The position numbers were made by a program, and so were the translations under genes. A stretch of DNA of 64,000 nucleotides from Palsa-504 sp963753225 (GTDB lineage: Bacteria > Actinomycetota > Actinomycetes > Streptosporangiales > Streptosporangiaceae): assembly GCA_963753225.1 (NCBI GenBank), contig CAVWBQ010000015.1, forward strand, positions 620,001-684,000. The letters are read 5' to 3'. Every line of letters starts with the position of its first letter. Position 1 is the stretch's first letter. A model generated the notes under the pieces. That model saw nothing but the letters and a program-made list of their open reading frames with translations, did no database searches and had not been told where the DNA came from. Positions 46,399 through 55,184 of the stretch are shown piece after piece.

Positions 46399-47958
46399 AT
46401 GGATCGCGGGGATGGCGGCTGCCCGGATGGCAGCGGGGGTGTAGCCGTGCTTCGGGTGACCGAGGCGGTTCGTGCGGAGTCGGCGCCGGGCCTTGATGCG
46501 GGGATGACGGCCGCTGCGGTGCTGGCCTGCGCCGGGGTTCGTGAGCGTCAGGTGTTCGTGCTGGGGGCGGACGGTTCGTATGACGTGGAGCTGAACCGCT
46601 TTTTCCGCGAGCTGGACGGTTGGGGGGTGCGTGCGGCCAGCAGTGTCAGTGCCTATGCCCGGGACATCGCGGTGTTCTGCCGGTTCCTTGAGCAGGCCCG
46701 CGGGGGTAAGCGCATCTGGGAGTGCGATGCCGCGGATCTGGCTGCGTTCAAGCGGGTGCGGCTGCACGGCGATCCGGAGCAGGCGGTGTCGGTGTCGACG
46801 TGGCGGCGGTCGATCGCTGCGCTGGACAAGTGGGCGGCGTGGGCCAGGTACGAGGGCCTGATCGGGGAACTGCCGTTCCGTTATTTGGACAAGACTGTGT
46901 GGACGCCGAACGGCCTGCAGCGGATCCGGGTGAACGCCGCGTCTGAGCCGGATCCGGGTCCGGCGCCGGTTCGTTTCCTGGCGTTCGAGGATTACCTGGC
47001 CTGGCGGGATGTCGGGCTGGCGGGCAGGCTGCCGGATGGCAGCCTGGACCCGTCCTGGCGGGGCCGTCACGACGAGCGGAACTGCCTGTTCGCCGACCTT
47101 CTTATCTTCACCGGGATGCGGCTCGGCGAGGCGGCGTCGCTTCTGGCCGTGGAGCTGCCTGGTATCAGGCCTGCTCGTGGGCAGGTGGCCGCGATCTCGC
47201 TGGCGGCGGCGGTGACCAAGCGGTCGCGGGCACGGTCGGTGTTCCCGCCGCTGCGGCTGGTCCGCTCGTTGCACCGGTACCAGTCGATCGAGCGCGGCGA
47301 GGTGGTCGAGCGGATGCGCGCCGCGGGCAGGTACCGTGCCGGCGATGGCGCGGTGCTGGTGCGCCGGGCCGGCCCGCGCAGCCTGGGCCTGGCTGACGGC
47401 CGGGGCGTGAGCGTCGGGAAGCTGGATCCGCTGACGCGCCGCCATCTGATCGGGATCACCGGCAGCGGGGAACTGACCGGCCCGCTGGCGCTGTGGCTGG
47501 GTGACGACGGGATGCCGTTGCAGCCGGCGGCGTGGCAGGCGGTGTTCACGCGGGCCAACGAGCGGTGCGCCGGTTTCGGGCTCGAGGTGCGGGCGACCCC
47601 GCACATGCTGAGGCACGCATTCGCGGTTCACATGCTCGGTCTGCTGCTGCGGCAGACGGTCGCCGCGCTCGGCGAGGCGCACACTGCCGGCAATCTGACG
47701 TCGGCGCAGGTGAAGCGGCTGCTGGTCGGGAATCCGATGCGCAAGCTGCAGTTGCTGCTGGGGCACCGTAACGAGGCGACTGTCTATGCGTACCTGGATG
47801 TGCTGGATGAGGCCCAGGAGATCGTGGCCTTGGCCTTGGAGCAGTGGGAGACGCAGGCTGCGGCGCTGGACCAGCTGGACGAGCGGCCCGGCCGCGGTCA
47901 GGGTGATGATGGCCTCGATGACGGCAGCGATCTCAGCGCGATGAGCGTGGCGGGGTGA
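46399..47958 (+). CDS. Tyrosine recombinase 1 of the Tn554-like element
   Basis: 519 residues from ATG 46399 (GGGGGGAC upstream; a GTG at 46333 in frame lies within the terminal repeat). N-terminal SAM-like DNA-binding domain (SVSAYARDIAVFCRFLEQ). Catalytic set complete: FTGMRLGEA (Arg I), VTKRSRARSV (Lys), PHMLRHAFA (His-x-x-Arg), LLLGHRNEATVYAYLDV (His and Tyr). Likely performs strand exchange. The stop overlaps the next start (47955-47958). Confidence 0.92.
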   Translation: MDRGDGGCPDGSGGVAVLRVTEAVRAESAPGLDAGMTAAAVLACAGVRERQVFVLGADGSYDVELNRFFRELDGWGVRAASSVSAYARDIAVFCRFLEQARGGKRIWECDAADLAAFKRVRLHGDPEQAVSVSTWRRSIAALDKWAAWARYEGLIGELPFRYLDKTVWTPNGLQRIRVNAASEPDPGPAPVRFLAFEDYLAWRDVGLAGRLPDGSLDPSWRGRHDERNCLFADLLIFTGMRLGEAASLLAVELPGIRPARGQVAAISLAAAVTKRSRARSVFPPLRLVRSLHRYQSIERGEVVERMRAAGRYRAGDGAVLVRRAGPRSLGLADGRGVSVGKLDPLTRRHLIGITGSGELTGPLALWLGDDGMPLQPAAWQAVFTRANERCAGFGLEVRATPHMLRHAFAVHMLGLLLRQTVAALGEAHTAGNLTSAQVKRLLVGNPMRKLQLLLGHRNEATVYAYLDVLDEAQEIVALALEQWETQAAALDQLDERPGRGQGDDGLDDGSDLSAMSVAG

Positions 47959-49745
47959 CCGGCCGGGGCAGCCGGGTCCGTTTTGACGGCGCTGGCGGGC
48001 ACGCCGATCCGGTGCCGGTGCCGCAGCTCGGCCCGGTCGTGTTCAGTCTCACCTTCGGCGGCGCTGAGAAGAGCGTGGACTTCTCGGATCTTGCGTGCCC
48101 GCTGCTGGTCCGGCCGCTGGCGGCGGCGCTGGCCTCGATCGGCGGAGACACCGGCACGATCCGGACCTGGAGCCCGGGCTTTGCGCAGCGGGTGATGCAC
48201 CTGCGCACGTTCGTGACGTTCGCCGCCGGGGTGCTAGGCACGGAGGCCGGGCTCGCCGACGTGACCCCCGGGTTGCTGGATGACTTCGAGGCTGCGCTGT
48301 CGCGTCGTTTCGGTGCGGGTGCGGGCCCGGTCGGTTTCTACCTGGCGACGGTGGTCCGGCTGCTGCGGATAGCCGCGCAGGGCGAGAGCAGCGCGCTGCC
48401 CGTCGAGTTGCAGGCCCGGCTGGGTTACGCGGCGAGCGAGCGGTGCGTGCCGTCGGCCCCGCTGGATGCCTACCCGCTGCCGGTGCTGGCCGCGGTGAAG
48501 GAGGCGGCGCTGGCCGACGTCCGGTCCATCACCGCCCGCCTGGACGCGGGCCGGGCACTGGCCAGCGCCGGGCAGGATCCGCAGACGGCCGGATGGCTCG
48601 CCCGGCAGAACGTGCTCTGGCACATCCGCGAGCACGGGCCGCTGACCGCCGGGCGGATGCGCGAGCTCGGCTGGCACGGCAAACGGCACGGCGGGGCACG
48701 GGACCTGAACGCTGACCTGTTCCTGAGCGTCAACGACCTGGTGCCGTTCCTGGTCGCGCTGATCTGCCTGACCGGCCTTGAACCTGAATGCGCCAAAGGG
48801 CTGCGCGGCGACTGCCTGTCCAGCCCGTCGGGCGGGTTCTGGACACTGGCGTATGACAAGCCGCGGGCACACACCGGTACCGGCAAGACGATGCGGGTCC
48901 GCGGCGGCGGGATCGCAACCCCGGCCGGACTGATCCAGCTGGCCGTCCGCCTGACCCAGCCGGCCCGGGAGGTGGCCGGAAGCACCGCGCTGTGGGTCGG
49001 TGCCGGCGACGACGGGCTGCGCGCGTTCTTCGACGACACCCACCAGATGAACACCCAGGTGCGGTCGTGGATGGACCGCCATCAGCTGGACCAGCTGACC
49101 GACTACGGCGGCGGCCGGGTCCGGCTAGATCTGCGGCGACTGCGCAAGACGGTGAAATCCGGGAAGTACCTGGCGGCCGGCGGGGTGCTGGATGACTTCA
49201 CCGCCGGCCACTCCCGGCAGGTCGCGGCGTCCCGGTATGCCGATATCGGCACGCACCGGGAAATCCACGACCGGGCCGTCGAAGCCGGGCTGGAACAGGC
49301 GCTGGCTGTCGCGCTCCCGCCGCCGGCCGTCATCCCCGCCGGCGCCGGGCTGTCCGGCGTGCTGTCGCCGGCCCAGCTCCACGCAGCCCGCAGCGACGAC
49401 AACGACGTGTTCCTCGCCTCGTGCACCAGCTTCCATGACTCGCCGTTTGCCCGCAACCCAGGCGGGCCGTGCCCGGTCGCGGTGTGGGGCTGCCTGGAAT
49501 GCCCGAACGCGGTGTTCGCTGACCGGCACCTGCCCAGTCTCGTCGCGTTCGCCGGCTTCCTGGAGGACCAGCGGGAGGCGCTGGGCGCCGCGGAGTGGAC
49601 CGCCCGCTACGGCCTTGCCTGGCAGCGCCTGAATGATGGCGTGTTCCCGGCCTTCCCACCGGGGCGGCTGGCAGCGGCCAGGGCCTCGGCCACGGCCGAT
49701 GACACCGCCGCCTTGCCGGCCCGGCTGCTGGAACAGCTCGCATGA
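47955..49745 (+). CDS. Divergent tyrosine recombinase 2 of the Tn554-like element
   Basis: 596 residues from a GTG. The fold is that of an integrase (N-terminal MHLRTFVTFAAGVLG; catalytic half from PFLVALICLTGLEPECAKGL), but the first catalytic Arg is Glu (TGLEPEC). The second half has LDLRRLRKTVKSGKY and HSRQVAASRYADI, which may supply Arg/His/Tyr. The C-terminus carries Cys residues spaced as a possible zinc site (CTSFHD...CPVAVWGCLECPNAVF). It is probably a structural or accessory recombinase rather than a catalytic one; this is inference. Confidence 0.82.
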   Translation: MTGRGSRVRFDGAGGHADPVPVPQLGPVVFSLTFGGAEKSVDFSDLACPLLVRPLAAALASIGGDTGTIRTWSPGFAQRVMHLRTFVTFAAGVLGTEAGLADVTPGLLDDFEAALSRRFGAGAGPVGFYLATVVRLLRIAAQGESSALPVELQARLGYAASERCVPSAPLDAYPLPVLAAVKEAALADVRSITARLDAGRALASAGQDPQTAGWLARQNVLWHIREHGPLTAGRMRELGWHGKRHGGARDLNADLFLSVNDLVPFLVALICLTGLEPECAKGLRGDCLSSPSGGFWTLAYDKPRAHTGTGKTMRVRGGGIATPAGLIQLAVRLTQPAREVAGSTALWVGAGDDGLRAFFDDTHQMNTQVRSWMDRHQLDQLTDYGGGRVRLDLRRLRKTVKSGKYLAAGGVLDDFTAGHSRQVAASRYADIGTHREIHDRAVEAGLEQALAVALPPPAVIPAGAGLSGVLSPAQLHAARSDDNDVFLASCTSFHDSPFARNPGGPCPVAVWGCLECPNAVFADRHLPSLVAFAGFLEDQREALGAAEWTARYGLAWQRLNDGVFPAFPPGRLAAARASATADDTAALPARLLEQLA

Positions 49746-51812
49746 GCGCTGCCGCAGCGGCCGCCGTTCCTGCCGACGGACGGCCCGCCGTTGAGTCCGC
49801 AGTCAGCCCCGGCGCGTTCGTGCTGCCCGCCCGCATCACCGAAGGCCGCAGCGGCGACGGCCCGCGGTTCGCCGACGACGTGTGGGACGTCACCGCGTTC
49901 GTTCCCTGGACCACCAGAAGCAGCAGGATCGACTTCACCGCCATCGCCGATCCCGGCCAGCGGCGAACCGCCAAGGAATTCCTGTACTCCAGGATCAACC
50001 GCGCCATCCCGGTCGGCGGCGCGACCGCCCGGCCCATGAAGATCACGAACCTGCCCGGGGAGTTCCATGAGGTCCGGGCGATCCTGGCCGACCTCGCGGC
50101 AGCCGGGGCACCCCGGCTGGCCGACGTCACGCCCGCCCTGCTGACAGGCGTGCTCGCCCGGTGGCGCACCTCCGCGGTCGCTGCCGCGGGTAAAGCCGGG
50201 GTGGTCAGGCACATGGCCGCGCACGGGCCCTTCCTCACCGACAAGCTGACGTTCATGCCGTGGCTGGGCCGCACCGCGAACCAGGTGGCCGGCCGGATGC
50301 CGCTGCAGGAGAACACGACACCCCGCATCCCAGAAGACGTGATCGCGCCGCTGCTCAAAGCCGCCGTGTTCTACGTCTGCACGGCCGCCGGCGACCTGCT
50401 CGCCGCGCAGGCTGAACTCGCCGGGCTGCACGCGGCCATCGCCGGCATGCCCCGCCTCAGCGCGGGGCAGGCCCGCGCGCGGCTGGAGGCTTTCGCCGCG
50501 GCCCGGTCCCGGGAGGGCCGCGGAATGCCCTCCCGGCAGAACTCCGGCCCGGCTGTGCGGCAGCCGAACAGGAAGCTCATCTGCCTGCTCGCCGGCATCC
50601 CCAGCAGCGCCGACTATCACCGCGACTACCTGGACGACGCCGCCCGGCGGATCGGGTTCGAAGACGGCGGTCTCAGCACGCCCCGGTCGCAAGGACCCGG
50701 CACCGGCCGCCCCTGGCGGCCCGGGCTGGACGCGAGCAGCCTCGACCAGGAACTGCACCACCTGCGCACCGCATGCTGGATCGTTATCGCCTACCTGTCG
50801 GGCATGCGCGACCCGGAGGTGCGGGAACTCGCCCCGGCGTGCGCGGTCACCGAACCTGGCTCCGACGGCCGGATCCGCCGCAAGCTGCGCGGCCGCGTGT
50901 TCAAGGGCCGCAAGCTGTCCGGTGATCAGGCCGACTGGGTGGTTCTCGGGATCGTCCACGACGCCGTCGCCGTACTCCGGCAGGTCAACGATCACCCGAC
51001 CCATCTGTTCGGCTGGGACCGGGGCGGCAAGAAGGAGCTCATGCGCGACGTCCCCAGCCGGGTGAACCGGTTCGCCGCCCACTGCAACCAGCTGTGGTCC
51101 GCACCCGGCCGCCCATTCATCCCCGACGCTGACGGCAGCCCGTGGGTCTTCGATGCCCGCCAGTTCCGCAGGAGCCTGGCCTGGCACATCGCGCACCAGC
51201 CGTTCGGCGTGGTCGCCGGCGCCCGCCAGTACCAGCACGCCAAGGTCGCGGTGTTCGAAGGCTACGCCGGGACATCGCAATCGGGATTCGCCGCCAAGGT
51301 CGAGGCCGAGCAGAACATCGCCCGCCTGGACTACCTCGAAGACCTGTACCGGAACTGGAACACCGGCGGGCCGGCCGGCGGGCGCCGCCCGCCGGATCGA
51401 CGCCGAATTCTCCAGAATCCGCGCCGACCTGGCCGACCTGCCCGGCACCATCGCCTCCCCTGCCCGGCTGCGCACCATGCTGCAGCACCTTTCCATCACC
51501 CTGCACCCAGGCGTGCTCGGCGACTGCTTCTTCCAGCCCGCCACCGCAGCCTGCCTCAAACGCGGCGTGCCGGCCGGCACCGGGCGGCCCCTGCCGATGC
51601 TGAATTCCTGCCTGTCGTGCCCGAACGCCCGCCGCACCCCCACGCACCAGCCCCGCCTCCAGCAGGCCCGCGACCAGGCACGCCAGGCACTCGAGGAAAC
51701 CGCCGGCCGGCCGCTGCCGCCGCTGCAGCGCGCCGCCCTGAACGACCACCTCAACCAACTCGACCAGCTCATCTGCCAGTGCACCAGCGGGAAGGACGAC
51801 GTTCCCCGATGA
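49742..51812 (+). pseudogene. Tyrosine recombinase 3 of the Tn554-like element, one frameshift
   Basis: Starts at ATG 49742, overlapping the previous stop (ATGA). The first frame runs through LSGMRDPEVREL (Arg I), VFKGRKLS (Lys), FRRSLAWHIAHQPF and QYQHAKVAVFEGYAG to ~51385 in a GC-run; the next frame (+1) continues with ARRIDAEFSRIRADL, GDCFFQPATAACLKRG and SCLSCPNARR to a TGA at 51812. Fused, the protein would have ~690 residues. The CLSCPNA motif matches CLECPNA of recombinase 2, a sign of shared C-terminal domains. The shift may be decay, error or programmed. Confidence 0.78.
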
Positions 51813-52249
51813 CACAGCCAGCCGGCCCTTCGATCGAGACCAGGCTCCAAACCGCCCTGCTCCGGCTGCAGGCCGGGCGGCCTGAGCACACCGACGGCAG
51901 GCTCACCGTGAAGAACCTGTGCGCCGAAGCCCAGGTGCCGCGGGCCAGCTTCTACCGGTCCGCCCGCGCCGCCGAGTTCCAGCAGATACTCAACAACCCC
52001 AGCCAGCAACCCCAGGCCGAACAACTGCGCCGCCAGGCCAGCCAGCTCAAAGCCGCTGACAAGGAGCAGCGCAGCCAGCACGCCGCCGACCTACGCGAGG
52101 CGCGCGAGCAGGTCAAAATCTACGCCAACCACATCCAGGTACTCACCTTGCGACTGGCTCAGCTCGCTGACGAGCACGCCCAACTGCTCGCCCGCGTCGA
52201 ACGCGACGCCGGGATCACCCGTCTTCCCGCATCCCGCCAGCCAACCTGA
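51809..52249 (+). CDS. TnpC/DUF6262-like small coiled-coil protein
   Basis: 146 residues; ATG overlaps the recombinase 3 stop (ATGA). N-terminal TetR-like helix-turn-helix (GRLTVKNLCAEAQVPRASFY), then a long coiled coil (QAEQLRRQASQLKAADKEQR; REAREQVKIYANHIQVLTLR). Tn554 TnpC is a similar-sized helper that sets orientation and efficiency of transposition. Position as last gene of the element fits. Confidence 0.82.
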   Translation: MTQPAGPSIETRLQTALLRLQAGRPEHTDGRLTVKNLCAEAQVPRASFYRSARAAEFQQILNNPSQQPQAEQLRRQASQLKAADKEQRSQHAADLREAREQVKIYANHIQVLTLRLAQLADEHAQLLARVERDAGITRLPASRQPT

Positions 52250-52304
52250 CAACCTGAGGTGCCCCGGACCGATACGGACGCCCCGCCCGCGGACCCCTTG
52301 CCGG

Positions 52305-52379
52305 TGAGACACTTCCTGCCCCGAGCGAGCCACCGTCGTGAGACACCGGCCGCGTGGACACGAACCACTGATCGCATAA
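52305..52379 (-). repeat. Right-end sites of the Tn554-like element
   Basis: TGAGACA at 52305-52311 and 52339-52345 and GATCGCATAA at 52370-52379 are the inverted counterparts of TGTCTCA and TTATGCGATC at the left end, with different spacing. Confidence 0.65.
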
Positions 52380-52396
52380 CGGCGATGTTGTTGTCC
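52380..52396 (-). pseudogene. 17-bp IS66 transposase scrap between two elements
   Basis: CGGCGATGTTGTTGTCC is the antisense of G-D-N-N-I-A codons. It joins the C-terminal IS66 piece (46320) and the N-terminal piece (63537) when both elements are removed, restoring L-P-L-D-N-N-I-A-E-R. Confidence 0.85.
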
Positions 52397-52422
52397 TTAT
52401 TCCGACATCCGGATAAGGACAA
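52391..52422. promoter_or_regulatory. Recombination-site-like palindrome at the RIT left end
   Basis: TTGTCCTTAT (52391-52400) and ATAAGGACAA (52413-52422) are perfectly inverted around TCCGACATCCGG, extending with one mismatch to TTCCG/CCGGA. Two inverted arms around a short core are the usual layout of a tyrosine-recombinase crossover site; it spans the host/element border. Confidence 0.6.
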
Positions 52423-52513
52423 TTATCCCGATGACGCGGTTATGCCGATGTCCGCGGTCTGCGGCGGTCCCGCCGCTGGTCAGGGCGGTGCCCTCGCCGC
52501 GTAGTGCGGCATA
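52417..52513 (+). repeat. RIT terminal inverted repeat, left
   Basis: From GGACAATTATCCC to GCGGCATA this 97-bp stretch is the reverse complement of 63446-63542 with a single mismatch. It contains an inner palindromic GC block (GCGGCGGTCCCGCCGC). Confidence 0.9.
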
Positions 52514-52566
52514 ACTACGGATTGGGCGACGATCTTCTCATCCATCGAGGTGGAGAGGAGAAGATC

Positions 52567-53766
52567 ATGGAACGCCTGGAACCACAAGCAGGAACTCCGG
52601 AGCTGGCGCAGTACGCCAATGGCTTCGATGCATGGCTCGGCCGTCTGGGGTACTCGCCGAGGACCCGCGAGGCGCAGGGCGCGCTGCTGCGGCACCTGGC
52701 AGGCTGGCTCGCGCAGCGCAACGTGCCGCTGGCCGGGCTGACCGGCGAGGTGGCCGACGAGTACGCCGCCGTCCGGCGGGAACGGGTGCAGTTGCGGTCG
52801 GAACGAGCGCTCTGGCCGGTGCTGGGCTACCTGCGGGAACTCGGTGCCGTCCCGCCGGCCGCGGTCGTCGTGCCGCGCGAGCCCGTGGACGTGCTGCTGG
52901 CGCGGTTCGGGGGATGGCTGTCCCGTGAGCGGGGCCTGGCCCCGGCCACTGTGTCCAGCTACCTTCACCAGGCACGGCCGTTCGCCGATGCCTGCGCCGG
53001 GCAGTTCGGCGGCCTGACCGCTGTCCAGGTCACCGTCCTGGCTACCGAGGGTGCCGCGGGGTTGCGGCCCCGGTCCGCGCAGGTCCGGGCGAACGCCGTC
53101 CGGGCGCTGCTGCGCTTCGCGTGGCTGGAAGGCCTGACCGCCGTCCCGCTCGCGGAGTTCGTCGGGTCGTTCGCCGCCCCGGCCGGCCCGGCAGTCCCGA
53201 AGGGCCTCAGCCCCGTGCAGGCAGCGGAGTTCCTCGCGTTCGTGCGGGCGGCCCCGGGCGGGCTGCGGAACGAGCCGATGATGGCGCTGCTCCTGCGGCT
53301 GGCGCTGCGGGCCGGGGAAGCCGCCGGGCTGCTGCTGGACGACATCGCCTGGCGCCAGGGAGTCATTACCGTCCGCGGCAAGCGAGACCGGGCCGACCAG
53401 GTTCCGCTGCCGGCCGACGTCGGCGGCCCGCTGGCCCGCTACCTGCGCGACGGGCGCCCTGCCGGGACGGCGCGCCGGCAGGTGTTCCTGGCGCTGGACG
53501 CGCCGCATGCCCCGGTGACCGGGTTCGCGGTGACGAGCGTCGCCGGCCGGGCCCTGCGCAATGCCGGGATCAGCGTGAACGGCGCCGCGCACCTCCTCCG
53601 GCACACCGCGGCCTGTGGCGTCCTCGCCGGCGGGGGCGGCCTAGCCGAGGCCGGGGAGCTGCTGCGGCACGACGGCCCGCAGGTGACCGCCGTCTATGCC
53701 CGGTCCGACCTGGCCGCGCTGCGGTCGATAGCCCGGCCCTGGCCGGAAGAAGGAGGACCGCGGTGA
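52567..53766 (+). CDS. RIT recombinase A (tyrosine recombinase)
   Basis: 399 residues from ATG 52567 after GGAGAGGAGAAG. SAM-like domain (ANGFDAWLGRLGYSPRTREA; second core-binding helix set around ATVSSYLHQARPFADA). Catalytic residues are present: LALRAGEAAGL (Arg I), GKRDRADQVPLP (Lys), HLLRHTA (His-x-x-Arg), LLRHDGPQVTAVYAR (His, Tyr). Appears intact. Overlaps RitB by GTGA. Confidence 0.93.
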   Translation: MERLEPQAGTPELAQYANGFDAWLGRLGYSPRTREAQGALLRHLAGWLAQRNVPLAGLTGEVADEYAAVRRERVQLRSERALWPVLGYLRELGAVPPAAVVVPREPVDVLLARFGGWLSRERGLAPATVSSYLHQARPFADACAGQFGGLTAVQVTVLATEGAAGLRPRSAQVRANAVRALLRFAWLEGLTAVPLAEFVGSFAAPAGPAVPKGLSPVQAAEFLAFVRAAPGGLRNEPMMALLLRLALRAGEAAGLLLDDIAWRQGVITVRGKRDRADQVPLPADVGGPLARYLRDGRPAGTARRQVFLALDAPHAPVTGFAVTSVAGRALRNAGISVNGAAHLLRHTAACGVLAGGGGLAEAGELLRHDGPQVTAVYARSDLAALRSIARPWPEEGGPR

Positions 53767-54696
53767 GCACGGACCTGCGCGCGGCAATCGCGGGCCACCT
53801 GGCCGAGCGGCGGGCCCGCGGCTACCGGCTCGAAGGACGCGAGCGCCTGCTCGGCGCGTTCCTGGACAGCCTGGACGCCCGCGGCCAGACCCGGATCACG
53901 GTGCCCGCCGCGATCACGTTCGCGACCGCCCCGGCCGGGACCACCCGGGCCTGGCACGCCCAGCGGCTCGCGGCCGTGCGGTCGTTCGCCGGCTACGTCC
54001 ACGCCCTGGACCCGGCCGCCGCCGACCCGGTCCCCGGAGGGCTCATCCCTGGCAGGACCGCCCGGCGGGTCCCTTACCTGTATTCCGGTGAGGAGACCGC
54101 CCGGCTCATGGCCGCGGCCGGGACGCTCCCGTCGCCGGTGCTCGCGGCCAGCATGCGGACGCTGATCGGGCTGCTGGCCAGCACCGGCGTCCGCAGCGGC
54201 GAGGCGTTTGCCCTGGACGTCAGCGACCTGGACACCGAGGCGCAGGTGCTGACGGTCACCGGCAAGTACGGCAGGAAGCGGCTGATCGCGCTGCACTCGT
54301 CGGCTGCCGGAGCTCTCTCGGATTACCTGCGGTTCCGGGAACAGCACGCTGCGGACGGCACCACCGCGCTGTTCACCGGCCAGGCGGGCCGCCGCCTCGG
54401 CCGGAGCGTGGCCTACCCGGCGTTCCGGTCACTGACTGCCGGATGCGGCCTGGAGCCCCAGCCCGGCTGCAGGTCCCCGCGGTTGCATGATTTCCGCCAT
54501 TCCTTTCGCCGTCAGCACCCTCATCGACGCACACCGCCAGGGCCGTGACGTGGACGCCTGCATCGCGGTCCTGTCCACTCATCTCGGGCATATCGGCCCA
54601 GCTCACACGTACTGGTACCTGACGATCACGCCCGCGCTCGCCGACGCCGTCTCCGAGCGCGCGGCCCTGTATTACCAGGGAGGAAACTTCCGATGA
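53763..54696 (+). pseudogene. RIT recombinase B, single-base insertion
   Basis: GTG start at 53763. Arg I (ASTGVRSGEAFAL), Lys (VTGKYGRKRLIAL) and HDFRHSF are read in the first frame. At TTT 54504-54506 an extra T shifts the frame; the second frame then gives AVSTLIDAHRQGRDVDACI, VLSTHLGHIGPAHTYWYL (His, Tyr) and a TGA at 54694. Restored length ~310 residues, the normal RitB size. The shift directly after the His-x-x-Arg motif kills catalysis unless it is a sequence error or recoding. Confidence 0.85.
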
Positions 54697-54785
54697 CCGC
54701 CCTCGCCCCCGCCGTGGAGTCGTTCTTCACCGGCTACCTCATCGCCCAGCGCGGCGCCAGCCCGCACACCATCGCGTCCTACCGC
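54693..54785 (+). pseudogene. RIT recombinase C, 5' part (31 codons)
   Basis: ATG overlaps the RitB stop (ATGA). ALAPAVESFFTGYLIAQRGA SPHTIASYR is the start of the core-binding domain. After TAC CGC (54780-54785) foreign DNA begins with GTTCTCCGAACTTGG. The gene resumes at 62540 with GAC ACG (D-T-L-R-L-L). Confidence 0.9.
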
Positions 54786-54841
54786 GTTCTCCGAACTTGG
54801 CTGAGCGAGGTCTCCACCCGTGGGTGGCAAGTCATGTGTCG

Positions 54842-55108
54842 TCAGGGTTGGAGCTGGCAGTGATGGTCTGCGGGGGCGGCCTGACTGAAGGCAGGCATTC
54901 CCAGGTCGACGGTGGCTCGGCGGCTGGCGGCGATGTACTCCATCTGGGCGAGCTTGTCTTTGGCGGCGGCCAGGTCGGCTTTGCGGCCTTCGGCCTCGCC
55001 GAGCTGACCGCGGTCCTGGGCTTCTTCGATGCGCACCGCGAGGTTCAGGATGATCTCGGCGAGGCGGGGTTTCTCGGCGGGATCGGGGCGAAGGAGCGGG
55101 CATCTCAA
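54842..55108 (-). pseudogene. C-terminal part of split recombinase B'
   Basis: LRCPLLRPDPAEKPRLAEII, a helical tail (EAEGRKADLAAAKDKLAQME) and GMPAFSQ before the stop match the tail of the intact recombinase at 58650-58930. It joins to ENAC-F at 58973 as A-C-L-R-C-P when the second element is cut out. The first two Cys of a C-x5-C-x2-C site lie on the other side of the insertion. Confidence 0.85.
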
Positions 55109-55184
55109 GCCCCATTAACTGAACTAACTGCGATGTTTCAGCAGTTCATAGCGTGTTTTCGTTCATCGACGCTAACTTGTCCGC

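Larger units (their letters stand above)
46321..52379 (+). mobile_element. Tn554-like element with three recombinases, inserted in IS66
   Basis: Bounded by TTATGCGACC at 46321 and GATCGCATAA ending at 52379, which are inverted. Flanked by a 7-bp direct repeat CGGCGAT (46315-46321 and 52380-52386). Genes: three overlapping recombinases and a small coiled-coil protein, all on the plus strand. Tn554 itself has two tyrosine recombinases (TnpA, TnpB) and TnpC and integrates site-specifically without a long target duplication; this element follows that plan with one more recombinase. Removing it restores G-D-V... on the plus strand, i.e. N-I-A-E-R codons on the minus strand. Confidence 0.85.

Noticed and set aside
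46360..47766. 468-codon minus-strand frame opposite recombinase 1
   Set aside because: Shadow frame rich in Arg/Gln/Pro; recombinase 1 on the other strand is convincing.
49607..52081. 824-codon minus-strand frame across recombinase 3
   Set aside because: Antisense shadow of a recombinase with recognisable catalytic boxes; no start signal or family features.
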